Made by a program: the position numbers and the translations under genes
In this document: in pieces, positions 10,939 to 21,431 of the stretch
Layout of the letters: each line of letters opens with the position of its first letter
How positions within the stretch are numbered: position 1 is the first letter of the stretch
Notes under the pieces: generated by a model
The model's database searches: none
What the model saw: only the letters and a program-made list of their open reading frames with translations
Told to the model about the DNA's origin: nothing
DNA from: Nonomuraea coxensis DSM 45129
GTDB lineage: Bacteria > Actinomycetota > Actinomycetes > Streptosporangiales > Streptosporangiaceae
Length of the DNA stretch: 64,000 bases
Reading direction: 5' to 3'
Assembly: GCF_019397265.1 (NCBI RefSeq)
Contig: NZ_CP068985.1
Span: 7,537,001-7,601,000, forward strand

Positions 10939-10952
10939 TGGAAGCGCTCCCA
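10939..10952. promoter_or_regulatory. CebR-like palindrome upstream of gatC
   Basis: TGGAAGCGCTCCCA differs at one position from TGGGAGCGCTCCCA, the published 14-bp operator of CebR/CelR (LacI family) in Streptomyces and Thermobifida. It lies 112 bases before the gatC start and 22 bases after the end of the GGDEF-EAL gene. Chance occurrence is possible in GC-rich DNA, and no cellulose-related gene is nearby. Confidence 0.35.
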
Positions 10953-10973
10953 CGACGTGCGGCGGCACCATGG

Positions 10974-13037
10974 TCAGGCGGTGTGCGTCACCTCGGGCTG
11001 GTAGCCGTACTCGGGGGCTCCCGCGCGCTCGCGCAGCCAGGCCGTGATCTCCGCGGCCGGCATCGGCTCGCCGAACAGCCACCCCTGCCCCACGTCGCAG
11101 CCCATCTCGGCGAGCCGCATGGCGACGTCGTCCGACTCGACGCCCTCCGCGACCGAGCGCAGCCCGAGCGAGCGCACGAGGTCGACGATCGAGCGGACGA
11201 TCCGGTCGTCGTCCTCGGACTCGGCGATCCTGCGGACGAACGAGGCGTCGATCTTGACCTCGGACACCGCCAGCCGCTGCAGCCGGATGAGGGAGGAGTA
11301 GCCGGTGCCGAAGTCGTCCAGCGACAGCGGCACGCCCAGCGTGGCCAGCGCCTTGATCGTCTCCTGCGTGTAGGCCTGGTCGCCGGTCAGGATGCGCTCG
11401 GTCACCTCCAGCTGGATGGCGGCGGGCGGCAGCCCGTAGCGGGCCAGGCCCACCTCCAGTTGCTCGGGCAGCGCCGAGTCGAGCAGGTCGCGGGCCGAGA
11501 TGTTGACCGAGACCGGCACCCGCAGCCCGCCGTGCCACCAGCTCGCGGCCTGCGCCAGCGCCTCCTCGATCACGTACGCCGTGAGCTGCCGCATCAGGTA
11601 GGACTGCTCCGCCAGCGGCACGAACTCCGACGGCGGGATCATCCCGTGCACCGGATGCCGCCAGCGCAGCAGCGCCTCCACGCCTCGCACCGCACCGCTG
11701 TCCAGCCCGACCTCGGGCTGGTAGTGCAGCCGCAGCTCGCCGCCGTCGATGGCGCGGCGCAGGTCACCGAGTAACGTCAGCCGCTCGGGCGAGTTGCGGT
11801 CCTTGTCCGGCTGGTAGAGCTCGACGCCGGTGCGCCCCTCCTTGGCGAGGTACATCGCCACGTCGGCGCGCTGGAGCAGCAGCTCGAAGTCGGGGGCGTG
11901 GTCCGGGTAGAGCGCGATGCCGACCGAGGCGTCCACGTCGAACGTCATGCCCTCCAGCCGCACCGGCTCGGTCAGCGCCGCGCGCAGCCGGGCGGCGACC
12001 TCGCGGGCCGCGTGGGTGTCGCGGATCGAGGGCAGCAGCACGGCGAACTCGTCGCCGCCCAGCCTCGCCACCACGTCGCCTGGCCGCACGGAGTGGGTCA
12101 GGCGGTGCGCGACCATCTGCAGCAGCCGGTCGCCCACCGGGTGGCCCATCGTGTCGTTGACCTCCTTGAACCGGTCGAGGTCGAGCAGGAACAGGCCGAC
12201 CCGTTCGTCCTGGCGGGCCTCGGCCAGCGCCTCCTCGGTGCTCACGATGAGCATCTTGCGGTTGGGCAGGCCGGTCAGCTCGTCGTGCAGCGCCTGGTGG
12301 TCGCGGCGCATGGACAGCGTGGCGGTGAAGTAGACGGCCGCGAGCGGCGCGACGAACAGCGGCACGAGGCCGGGCGTGTGGTTCATGACCACGACGACCA
12401 GCGGCGCCGTGCCGAGCAGCGCGACGTAGACGAGGCTCTGCGGCCCCACGGTGACCCGCAGCACGCGCACGATGGAGCGCCGCTCGTGCAGCGCGACCGC
12501 GCCGCAGACGAGGGTGGCGCGGGTGGCGAAGTAGGCGATCCCGGCCAGCGCGATCGGCACCAGGCCGGGCACGTCGGGCTCCCAGGGCATGGCCGGGCTC
12601 GGCGCGATGCCGAACGCTCCCAGGACCACGGCCGCGGCGGTGAGCGCGAGGGTCGACTGCGCGATGTTGAACATGACCCGGTGCCACGCCTTGCGCGTCA
12701 GCACGCCGTTGAGCGCGACCGCGACGGCCTGCAGCAGCACCGCGACCGGCAGCCCGTAGTGCAGCAGCACGGCGAAGGTGAACATGGTGGACGGGTAGGT
12801 GCCGCCCACCGAGGCGGCGGAGGACACCATCACGGGCCGCAGCTCGCCGAGGATCACGAGGACCACCAGCACCCAGAACAGTGCGGTGCGGGCCAGCGCC
12901 ATGAGCCCTGTGGCGTCGAGCCTGAGCATGGCCACCAGCAGGGCGGTGAAGCCGATCACCGTGATGCCGGCGAGGAACGCCCAGAGCGGCGTGCCGGCGC
13001 GTGGTCCGATGTCGCGGGTGTCGGTTGGGTCAGTCAT
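10974..13037 (-). CDS. Membrane GGDEF-EAL bifunctional cyclic-di-GMP protein
   Basis: Cyclic-di-GMP turnover protein of 687 residues. The first 200 or so residues form several membrane helices with very short loops. A GGDEF domain follows (NRKMLIVSTEEAL, LFLLDLDRFKEVND, ARLGGDEFAVLLP at about residue 325), then an EAL domain (VEALLRWRHPVHG at about 450, LDDFGTGYSSL, VAEGVES). Both GGDEF and EAL/DDFGTG motifs are intact, so synthesis and hydrolysis are both possible. The ATG at 13037 has GGGGG about ten bases upstream; longer in-frame versions back to 13211 add a Gly/Arg-rich tract. The membrane sensor would set which activity dominates. It is monocistronic, with gatC downstream. Confidence 0.9.
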   Translation of the reverse strand: MTDPTDTRDIGPRAGTPLWAFLAGITVIGFTALLVAMLRLDATGLMALARTALFWVLVVLVILGELRPVMVSSAASVGGTYPSTMFTFAVLLHYGLPVAVLLQAVAVALNGVLTRKAWHRVMFNIAQSTLALTAAAVVLGAFGIAPSPAMPWEPDVPGLVPIALAGIAYFATRATLVCGAVALHERRSIVRVLRVTVGPQSLVYVALLGTAPLVVVVMNHTPGLVPLFVAPLAAVYFTATLSMRRDHQALHDELTGLPNRKMLIVSTEEALAEARQDERVGLFLLDLDRFKEVNDTMGHPVGDRLLQMVAHRLTHSVRPGDVVARLGGDEFAVLLPSIRDTHAAREVAARLRAALTEPVRLEGMTFDVDASVGIALYPDHAPDFELLLQRADVAMYLAKEGRTGVELYQPDKDRNSPERLTLLGDLRRAIDGGELRLHYQPEVGLDSGAVRGVEALLRWRHPVHGMIPPSEFVPLAEQSYLMRQLTAYVIEEALAQAASWWHGGLRVPVSVNISARDLLDSALPEQLEVGLARYGLPPAAIQLEVTERILTGDQAYTQETIKALATLGVPLSLDDFGTGYSSLIRLQRLAVSEVKIDASFVRRIAESEDDDRIVRSIVDLVRSLGLRSVAEGVESDDVAMRLAEMGCDVGQGWLFGEPMPAAEITAWLRERAGAPEYGYQPEVTHTA

Positions 13038-13237
13038 CGATAACAGAACCCCCATTAGGTCACTATGGGAGGGTACGACCTTCAGCCCACTTCGCGAAAC
13101 CAAGCGCGTACGGTCCGTAGTTCTCCTTTCCGACATATACCCAAAAAGCACCCTGGGTAGCAAACCATGCCCGGTCCGTACCGGACCCGCCCCCGCCCGC
13201 CCGGCACCCACCGCCCGCGCTCTGGCGAGGGCCGCCC

Positions 13238-13319
13238 GCGCTCAAGGGCGGGGACCCCGCATCGCGCTCAAGGGCGGGGACCCCGCATCGCGCTCAAGGG
13301 CGGGGGCCCCGCGCCGCGC

Positions 13320-13322
<3 letters not shown>
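13238..13322. repeat. 26-bp tandem repeat with palindromic core
   Basis: Three adjacent 26-base units (13238-13263, 13264-13289, 13290-13315) and the first seven bases of a fourth, which contains the ligA stop. Units 1 and 2 are identical; unit 3 differs at a few bases. Each contains GCTCAAGGGCGGGG and the palindrome GCGGGGACCCCGC, so each could fold on its own. They lie between the ligA 3' end and the GGDEF-EAL gene. The array may act as a terminator, or be an actively slipping minisatellite. Confidence 0.85.
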
Positions 13323-15545
<2,223 letters not shown>

Positions 15546-15607
15546 CTACCGCCGGGCACCGACAATGCCACTCTCCCGGAGGTGTGCGCCGCCGACCGTT
15601 CCGTTCG

Positions 15608-16594
15608 TCAGCTCTCGCCGCCCGCCGGATCGTCCTTGAGCACGCGGGCGGCCCTGCGGCAGGCGGCCAGCGCCGCCCGCGCGTACGCCGGCGAGGCCCC
15701 GGCCAGCCCGCACGCGGGCGTGAGCACGACCCGCCCGGCCAGCTCGTCAGGCGCGAACCCGAGCCGCCGCCACAGCTCGACCGCCGGCCTGGCGACCGCC
15801 CCCAGGCCGGGCAGCCGGTTGCCCACGCCGGGCACGACCCCCAGGAACAGCGTCATCCCGGCCTCGACCAGCTCGCCCAGCTCGTCCTCGTCGCGCCGCC
15901 GCAGCAGGGAGGCGTCCACGGAGACCCCGCGCGCCTTGGCCCGCCGCAGCAGCGCGAACGGGACCGCGGGCGCGCAGCAGTGCACCACCGGCTCGCCGAA
16001 CAGCCGCAGCGACTCCTCCACCCGCCACTCCTCCACGGCGGCCAGCCGCCCGAACCCGGACGCCGTCGGCACCGTGCCGGTCAGCGCCCCCGGGAGGCCC
16101 GGCTCGTCGAGCTGCAGCACGATCTCCGTCACGCCGGGCAGCCGCCGCCGCACCTCGGCGCAGTGGTCGGCCACGCCCTGCGCCAGCGAGGCCGTGAGGT
16201 CGCGCACGGCCCCCGCGTCGGCGAGCATCTTGTCGCCGTACCGCAGCTCGATCGCCCCGGCCAGCGTCCACGGCCCGCACACCTGCAGCTTGAGCGGCCC
16301 CTCGTAGCCGTGGCCGATCTCCTCCAGCCCGTCGAGGTCGCGCCGCAGGTGGTCGACGGCCCGCTGGTGGTCCCGGCCGGGCCGGTCGGCGATCCGCCAC
16401 CCCGACGGCTGCACCTCGACCGGCAGGTCGACCAGCAGCGAGGCGGTCCGGCCGACCAGGTCGGCGCCGACGCCGCGCGCGGGCAGCTCGGGCAGGTAGG
16501 GCAGGCCGGGCACCTCACCGAACACGACCCTGATGGCCTCAAGATGATCGTCGCCCGGGTGCGAGCCGATCCCGGTGGCTTCCCACGTTGACAT
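15608..16594 (-). CDS. Short MetE-like (cobalamin-independent methionine synthase C-terminal fold) protein
   Basis: Single-domain protein of 328 residues resembling only the catalytic C-terminal barrel of MetE, not the about 750-residue enzyme. It keeps the opening GIGSHPG, the LKLQVCGPWTLAGAIEL strand, LQLDEPGLPG, and zinc-type ligands HCC (VVHCCAPAVP) and a late Cys (LTPACGLAG). Where MetE has a zinc-binding Glu, this protein has VDASLL. A zinc-dependent methyltransfer to a thiol is inferred; the natural methyl donor is unknown. The equivalent gene sits beside ligA in other actinobacteria. Its ATG is only 23 bases from the divergent MBL gene. Confidence 0.8.
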   Translation of the reverse strand: MSTWEATGIGSHPGDDHLEAIRVVFGEVPGLPYLPELPARGVGADLVGRTASLLVDLPVEVQPSGWRIADRPGRDHQRAVDHLRRDLDGLEEIGHGYEGPLKLQVCGPWTLAGAIELRYGDKMLADAGAVRDLTASLAQGVADHCAEVRRRLPGVTEIVLQLDEPGLPGALTGTVPTASGFGRLAAVEEWRVEESLRLFGEPVVHCCAPAVPFALLRRAKARGVSVDASLLRRRDEDELGELVEAGMTLFLGVVPGVGNRLPGLGAVARPAVELWRRLGFAPDELAGRVVLTPACGLAGASPAYARAALAACRRAARVLKDDPAGGES

Positions 16595-16600
16595 GGCACA

Positions 16601-16610
16601 AGCGTAGGCT
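16601..16610. promoter_or_regulatory. Overlapping divergent -10 elements, likely leaderless
   Basis: Plus strand TAGGCT (16605-16610) lies seven bases before the MBL ATG. Minus strand TACGCT (complement of 16601-16606) lies six bases before the MetE-like ATG. Both fit the actinobacterial TANNNT -10 and place transcription starts at or next to the start codon. The 23-base gap leaves no room for Shine-Dalgarno leaders on both sides. No convincing -35 is seen. Confidence 0.4.
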
Positions 16611-16617
16611 CTCCGTC

Positions 16618-17247
16618 ATGGAGCTCACGAAATACGGTCACGCCTGCGTCCGGCTGGAGAAGGACGGCAAGGTCCTCGTCATCGACCCGGGCGCTTTCAC
16701 CCAGGACCCGGTGCTCGACGGCGCCGACGCCGTGCTGATCACGCACGAGCACTTCGACCACGTGGACGTGGCCAAGTTGCGGGCCGCCTCGCCCGGTCTG
16801 GAGATCCACACCTGTGAGGGCGTGGCTGCCCAGCTGTCCGAGGTGCCGGCCAAGGTGCAGGTGGTGCGCGACGGCGACGCCTTCGAGACGGCCGGTTTCC
16901 GGGTGCGGGTGTTCGGGGAGCGGCACGCGTTCAACCACCCCGACATGGCGATCGTGCAGAACGTCGGTTTTCTGGTGGACGACGAGGTCTTCTACCCCGG
17001 CGACGCCCTGACCGTGCCCCCCGCCGAGGTGCCCACGCTGCTGGTGCCGACCGGCGCGCCGTGGCTGAAGCTGGCGGAGACGGTGGAATATCTGCGTACG
17101 GTGCGGCCGGCGCGTGCCTACTCGACGCACGACGCGCTCTACAGCGACATCGGGCTCGCGCTGGTCGACAACTGGCTGAAGCTGGAGGCCGACAAGCAGG
17201 GCGCCGACATCCGCCGCCTCGCGGTCGGCGAGTCGGTGACCCTCTGA
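16618..17247 (+). CDS. MBL-fold metal-dependent hydrolase (UlaG-like)
   Basis: Metallo-beta-lactamase fold protein, 209 residues, of the L-ascorbate-lactonase-like group. It opens MELTKYGHACVRLE and carries LVIDPGAF, the metal motif THEHFDHVDV (HxHxDH), FGERHAFNH, and a second-metal Asp in VFYPGDAL. The late YSTHDALYSD gives the last histidine. Substrate is unknown. ATG 16618 matches the conserved family start; the open frame back to 16588 would cross into the divergent gene. It ends four bases from convergent mnmA. Confidence 0.85.
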   Translation: MELTKYGHACVRLEKDGKVLVIDPGAFTQDPVLDGADAVLITHEHFDHVDVAKLRAASPGLEIHTCEGVAAQLSEVPAKVQVVRDGDAFETAGFRVRVFGERHAFNHPDMAIVQNVGFLVDDEVFYPGDALTVPPAEVPTLLVPTGAPWLKLAETVEYLRTVRPARAYSTHDALYSDIGLALVDNWLKLEADKQGADIRRLAVGESVTL

Positions 17248-17251
17248 CCGG

Positions 17252-18316
17252 TCAGTCCCTGCTCGCGGACCTGATCGTGGCCGAGCCGATGACCGCGTCG
17301 CCGGAGTAGAGCACGGCCGCCTGGCCCGCCGCCACTCCGGTGGCCGGGCGGTCGAGGTCGATGCGCAGGCCGCCGGCGACCTCCGCGAACCGGCAGCCGT
17401 AGACCTCGCCGTGGGCCCTGAGCTGGACGGTGAGGTCGTCGCGCCGGTCGGGGCCGTTCCAGACGGGGGCGCCGCAGTGGATCGTGGTGACCTCCAGCGC
17501 CGAACGCGGCCCGACCGTGACGGTGTTGCTCACCGGCTCGATGGACAGCACGTAGCGCGGCCGGCCGTCGGGCGCGGGCCGGTCGATGCGCAGGCCCTTG
17601 CGCTGCCCCACGGTGAACCCGTGGGCGCCCTGGTGGCTGCCCACGACCGCGCCCTCCTCGTCGAGGATGGGGCCCTCGGCCGAGCCCAGCCGCTCGGCGA
17701 GGAAGCCGCGCGTGTCGCCGTCGGCGATGAAGCAGATGTCGTGGCTGTCGGGCTTGTCGGCGACGGTCAGGCCGCGCCGGGCCGCCTCGGCGCGCACCTC
17801 GGCCTTGGTCGAGTCGCCGAGCGGGAAGATCGCGTGGGCGAGCTGCTCACGGGTGAGCACGCCCAGCACGTACGACTGGTCCTTGCCCTGGTCGGGGCTC
17901 CTGGACAGCACGCCGCCGGCCAGCCGGGCGTGGTGGCCGGTCGCCACGGCGTCGAAGCCGAGCGCCAGCGCGCGGTCGAGCACCGCCGCGAACTTGATCT
18001 TCTCGTTGCAGCGCAGGCACGGGTTGGGCGTGCGGCCGGCGGCGTATTCGGCGACGAAGTCCTCGATCACGTCGCGCTGGAAACGCTCGGCCATGTCCCA
18101 GATGTAGAAGGGGATGCCGATCACGTCGGCCGCCCGGCGGGCGTCGCGGGAGTCCTCGACCGTGCAGCAGCCCCGGGCGCCCGTGCGATGGGATTGGGGG
18201 TTGGCCGACAGGGCGAGGTGAACACCGGTGACGTCGTGACCTGCCTCGGCGATGCGCGCGGCGGCCACGGCTGAGTCGACGCCGCCCGACATGGCGGCAA
18301 GCACACGCAGTCCCAT
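17252..18316 (-). CDS. mnmA: tRNA-specific 2-thiouridylase MnmA
   Basis: Adds sulfur to U34 of tRNA-Lys, -Glu and -Gln. The 354-residue protein has the PP-loop SGGVDS (10-15), which adenylates the uridine. The first catalytic Cys lies in PNPCLRCN, with the second in the DSHDICFI segment, followed by [10 protein letters not shown] and the C-terminal beta domain. Sulfur comes by persulfide relay from a cysteine desulfurase, and a candidate donor lies just over 1 kb away at 19454-20617. The two genes are separated by an unrelated plus-strand gene, so they are linked but not in one operon. Confidence 0.96.
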   Translation of the reverse strand: MGLRVLAAMSGGVDSAVAAARIAEAGHDVTGVHLALSANPQSHRTGARGCCTVEDSRDARRAADVIGIPFYIWDMAERFQRDVIEDFVAEYAAGRTPNPCLRCNEKIKFAAVLDRALALGFDAVATGHHARLAGGVLSRSPDQGKDQSYVLGVLTREQLAHAIFPLGDSTKAEVRAEAARRGLTVADKPDSHDICFIADGDTRGFLAERLGSAEGPILDEEGAVVGSHQGAHGFTVGQRKGLRIDRPAPDGRPRYVLSIEPVSNTVTVGPRSALEVTTIHCGAPVWNGPDRRDDLTVQLRAHGEVYGCRFAEVAGGLRIDLDRPATGVAAGQAAVLYSGDAVIGSATIRSASRD

Positions 18317-18383
18317 GACCTCCCCAGCGTACTGTCCGGCGCGGGGTGCGCGAGCGCGCCCTCGGTCTGCGAGGATTCAGCCC

Positions 18384-19439
18384 ATGCGACTATTCGGGCG
18401 CAAGGACGCCGAGGACGACGGCGGCGGGTCATCCGAGGACGGGCTCGCCGGATTCTGGACGTGGTGGCAGGAGACCAGACCGGCCGTCGACGCGCTGGTG
18501 GCCGCGGGCGACACCGCCGGGCTGGAGGACCTGATGGCGCCCGCCGTGGCGGCCGTGCACCCCGACCTGGTGTGGGAGATCGCGCCCGGCCGCAACGCCA
18601 TGCACGCCCTGGTGGTCACGTCGGCGGGCGACGCCGAGCTGCGCCCGCTCGCGCACCGCTGGGCCAAGGCCGCCCCGCCGGCCGACCTGCTGTGGGAGTT
18701 CCATCCGTCGCGGCAGGCCAACCCGCAGGCGGCCGAGCTGACGCTCGACGTGGGCGGGTTCGAGTTCGCGCTGGACAAGCTCCTGCTCGGTCTGCGGGTG
18801 CCGCGCAACCAGCCGCGCGTGGACGTCGCCGCCTACCATCCGATCTTCGCCGAGCTCGACGAGGACGTCCGGCTGGACGCCGCGCTGCTCGCCCTCGACT
18901 GGCTCCTCGGCGAGGACGAGGTGGCGCGGTGGGTGGGCGAGATCACGGCGGTGACGTTCGAGCCGATCGACGCCGTGGCCGCCGCGCACCTGCCCGCCGT
19001 GGTCGCCGACCTCGCCTCCGGCTACGACGAGGAGGAGTGGGTGCTGCTGGAGGGCCGGACGGCCGGCGGCGCGCCGCTGGTGGCCACCGCCCGCTACCCG
19101 CTGCGGCCGGTCGACCATCCGCTGTTCGACCAGCACATCGCGATCACGCTCCCGTACGCGCACCGCGACGAGGCCGGGCTGCCGATCGGCGAGTCGCTGA
19201 CCGCATTGCGCGACTTCGAGGAGCGGCTGGCCGCCCGCCTGCTCAAGCTGCGCGACGACGCGGTGCTGGCCGCGCATCTGAGCGCCGAGGGGCAGCGGAC
19301 CATCCACGTCTACGCCGACGCGACCGGCGACGCCGCGATCCACGCGAAGGAGCTGATCGTGAGCTGGGAGGAGGGCGAGCCCCGGGTGGACGTCGCCACC
19401 GACCCCGCCTGGACGGCCGTCTCGCCGTTCCTCAGCTAG
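18384..19439 (+). CDS. DUF695-like hypothetical protein
   Basis: Acidic cytoplasmic protein of 351 residues, no signal peptide or membrane helix. The N-terminal half contains a Trp-rich helical segment (GFWTWWQETRPAVDALV), repeated VHPDLVWEIAPG / DLLWEFHPSRQ strands and FALDKLLLGLRVPRN. The C-terminal part (LRDFEERLAARL, then GQRTIHVYADA) resembles DUF695, a family without known biochemistry. It is divergent from mnmA and convergent with the cysteine desulfurase. The ATG at 18384 precedes the conserved MRLFGRK opening; in-frame codons further upstream run into mnmA. Confidence 0.6.
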   Translation: MRLFGRKDAEDDGGGSSEDGLAGFWTWWQETRPAVDALVAAGDTAGLEDLMAPAVAAVHPDLVWEIAPGRNAMHALVVTSAGDAELRPLAHRWAKAAPPADLLWEFHPSRQANPQAAELTLDVGGFEFALDKLLLGLRVPRNQPRVDVAAYHPIFAELDEDVRLDAALLALDWLLGEDEVARWVGEITAVTFEPIDAVAAAHLPAVVADLASGYDEEEWVLLEGRTAGGAPLVATARYPLRPVDHPLFDQHIAITLPYAHRDEAGLPIGESLTALRDFEERLAARLLKLRDDAVLAAHLSAEGQRTIHVYADATGDAAIHAKELIVSWEEGEPRVDVATDPAWTAVSPFLS

Positions 19440-19453
19440 CCCTCGGCCCGCCC

Positions 19454-20617
19454 TCAGCTCAGGCCGGCCCTGCGGGCGCGTTCGACGGCGGCGGGCAGCA
19501 CCTCGATCAGGCGGTCGATGTCCTCCCTGGTCGAGGTGTGGCCGAGCGAGAAGCGCAGCGAGCCCCTGGCCGCGGCGGCCTCGGCCCCCATGGCGAGCAG
19601 CACGTGCGAGGGCTGGGCCACGCCCGCCGAGCAGGCCGAGCCGGTCGAGCACTCCACGCCCTTGGCGTCGAGCAGCATGAGCAGCGCGTCGCCCTCGCAG
19701 CCGGGGAAGGAGAAGTGGGCGTTGCCCGGCAGGCGTTCGGTGGGATGGCCGTTGAGCACGACGCCGGGGACGGCCCGGCGGACCCGTTCGATCAGCTCGT
19801 CGCGGAGCGCGGTCAGGCGGCGGCTCTGCTCCTCCTGGCGGGCGACGGCGGTGTGGACGGCCGCCGCGAGCCCCGCGATGGCGGGCGCGTCGAGGGTGCC
19901 GGAGCGTACGTCGCGCTCCTGGCCGCCGCCGTGCTGGACCGGCACCGGCGTCAGGCCGCGGGCCAGCAGCAGCGCGCCTGCCCCCATCGGGCCGCCGACC
20001 TTGTGCCCGGTGAGCGTGAGCGCGTCGGCCCCGGAGGTGGCGAACGACACCGGCAGTTGCCCCACGGCCTGCACCGCGTCGGTGTGGAACGGGATGCCGT
20101 GGTCGTGGGCGACGGCCGCGAGCACGTGGAGCGGCTGGACGGTGCCGACCTCGTTGTTGGCCCACATGACGCTGATCACGGCGACGTCGTCGGGGTCGCG
20201 CTCGACGGCGGCCCGCAGCGTGTCGGGGTGCACCATGCCGTGCTCGTCGACCTCCAGCAGCTCGACCTCGGCGCCCTGGCTCTCGGCGAGCCAGTGGGCG
20301 GGGTCGAGCGCGGCGTGGTGCTCGATGGCGCTGAGCAGCACCCGCCGGCGGGGGCGGCGCGCCCAGTAGAGGCCCTTGATCGCCAGGTTGTCGGCCTCGG
20401 TGCCGCCGGAGGTGAACACGACCTCGCTGGGCCGGGCGCCGAGCGCGCCGGCGATGCTCTCGCGTGACTCCTCGACCACCCGGCGCGTCCGGCGGCCGGC
20501 CGCGTGCAGCGAGGAAGGGTTTCCGACCCGCCGGAGTTGCTCCGTCATGGCCTCGATCGCCTCGGGCAGCATGGGCGTGGTCGCCGCATGATCAAGATAG
20601 GCCGACGGTCTGGTCAC
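19454..20617 (-). CDS. Cysteine desulfurase (NifS/IscS family)
   Basis: PLP enzyme turning cysteine into alanine and a protein-bound persulfide, 387 residues. It starts [16 protein letters not shown]. It has the class-V motifs [32 protein letters not shown] and [10 protein letters not shown] (Schiff-base Lys), and the catalytic loop [11 protein letters not shown]. The GTG at 20617 is used because the frame upstream overlaps the TetR gene region and loses homology. With MnmA nearby it probably supplies sulfur for tRNA thiolation and perhaps Fe-S assembly. It is divergent from a TetR gene, sharing a 54-base region with a palindromic operator. Confidence 0.93.
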   Translation of the reverse strand: MTRPSAYLDHAATTPMLPEAIEAMTEQLRRVGNPSSLHAAGRRTRRVVEESRESIAGALGARPSEVVFTSGGTEADNLAIKGLYWARRPRRRVLLSAIEHHAALDPAHWLAESQGAEVELLEVDEHGMVHPDTLRAAVERDPDDVAVISVMWANNEVGTVQPLHVLAAVAHDHGIPFHTDAVQAVGQLPVSFATSGADALTLTGHKVGGPMGAGALLLARGLTPVPVQHGGGQERDVRSGTLDAPAIAGLAAAVHTAVARQEEQSRRLTALRDELIERVRRAVPGVVLNGHPTERLPGNAHFSFPGCEGDALLMLLDAKGVECSTGSACSAGVAQPSHVLLAMGAEAAAARGSLRFSLGHTSTREDIDRLIEVLPAAVERARRAGLS

Positions 20618-20640
20618 CCGCCCAGGGTATCTTGTTTGCG

Positions 20641-20664
20641 ACTGTACCGTCCGGCCGGTACAGT
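20641..20664. promoter_or_regulatory. 24-bp perfect-arm palindrome, TetR operator candidate
   Basis: ACTGTACCG (20641-20649) and its exact reverse complement CGGTACAGT (20656-20664) flank six bases (TCCGGC). The palindrome sits between the divergent cysteine desulfurase and TetR genes, immediately before the TAGGAGG ribosome site of the latter. Size and position fit a TetR autoregulatory operator that could also affect the desulfurase. Confidence 0.75.
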
Positions 20665-20671
20665 AGGAGGC

Positions 20672-21181
20672 ATGCGAAGGGACGAGCTTTTGGACGCGGC
20701 GGAGGAGATCCTCTGCGACCAGGGCTCGGCCGCGCTCACCCTCTCCGCGGTGGCCGACCGGGCCGGCGTCAGCAAGGGCGGGCTGCTCTACCACTTCAGC
20801 TCGAAGGAAGCCCTGATCAAGGGCATGGTCGAGCGGCTGATCGAGGATTTCGACCAGCTCATGGCGGACCAGCCCGACGGCACCTACACCGAGCGCTACC
20901 TGGGGGCGACCCTGGCCGCGGTGCGCACGGGCCGGCTGCGACGCTGGGCCGTGGTCACCAGCGCGTCGGGAAACCTGTTCCTGCTCGCGCCGCTGCGCGA
21001 GGCGATGGCCCGCTGGCATCGCGAGGGCCTGGAGGCGGAGCCCGACCCGGTGACGTCGCAGATCGTCCGGCTCGCCTGTGAAGGGCTGTGGGATCTCGCC
21101 AGCCACGACCCGGAGCTGAACACCGAGTCCGACCTGCGGACCCTGGAGTCGCGCCTGCGGGCGCTGCTCGCGCCCGCCTGA
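20672..21181 (+). CDS. TetR/AcrR-family transcriptional regulator
   Basis: Repressor of 169 residues. The N-terminal HTH reads [20 protein letters not shown], with recognition helix [16 protein letters not shown], then [11 protein letters not shown]. The remaining residues form a ligand-binding domain of low conservation. ATG 20672 follows TAGGAGG at ideal spacing, directly after a perfect palindrome. It is followed 250 bases later by an MFS gene on the same strand, its likely target. Ligand unknown. Confidence 0.92.
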   Translation: MRRDELLDAAEEILCDQGSAALTLSAVADRAGVSKGGLLYHFSSKEALIKGMVERLIEDFDQLMADQPDGTYTERYLGATLAAVRTGRLRRWAVVTSASGNLFLLAPLREAMARWHREGLEAEPDPVTSQIVRLACEGLWDLASHDPELNTESDLRTLESRLRALLAPA

Positions 21182-21298
21182 CGCCCCGGCCCCGCGACCC
21201 CTCGCCGCCCCGCCCGCGGCCCTCCCTCTCCAGGCCGGCCGGTCCCTGGAATTTCCTCCCCCCTCATCCCGTTCCACCGTCCTGCCCGTCCTCTCCGT

Positions 21299-21319
21299 CC
21301 CACCCGTCCCACCCGTCCC
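21299..21319 (-). other. Canonical G-quadruplex motif (minus strand)
   Basis: On the minus strand five GGG runs are separated by loops of 1-2 bases (GGG-AC-GGG-T-GGG-AC-GGG-T-GGG). They lie in a long pyrimidine-rich tract (about 21245-21320 on the plus strand) that fills the TetR-MFS interval. It would lie in the template strand for the MFS gene. G4 formation is predicted from pattern only. Confidence 0.5.
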
Positions 21320-21431
21320 GTCGCCAGTGCTCGTCCGGCGTCGGGGGCTCGGCGTGTCCCCCCGCGCGAACGTTCTCGTTGGCGTGCCCGAAATATCCCC
21401 ATAAGTAGCTTTCTGTGGAAGGTGTTGCCGT

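Noticed and set aside
13063-13245. 60-codon minus-strand frame between ligA and the GGDEF gene
   Set aside because: No ribosome site or family features; overlaps the tandem repeat.
16588-16593. Perfect TTGACA hexamer as a -35
   Set aside because: It lies only 11 bases before the candidate -10 and inside the MetE-like coding start; spacing is not functional.
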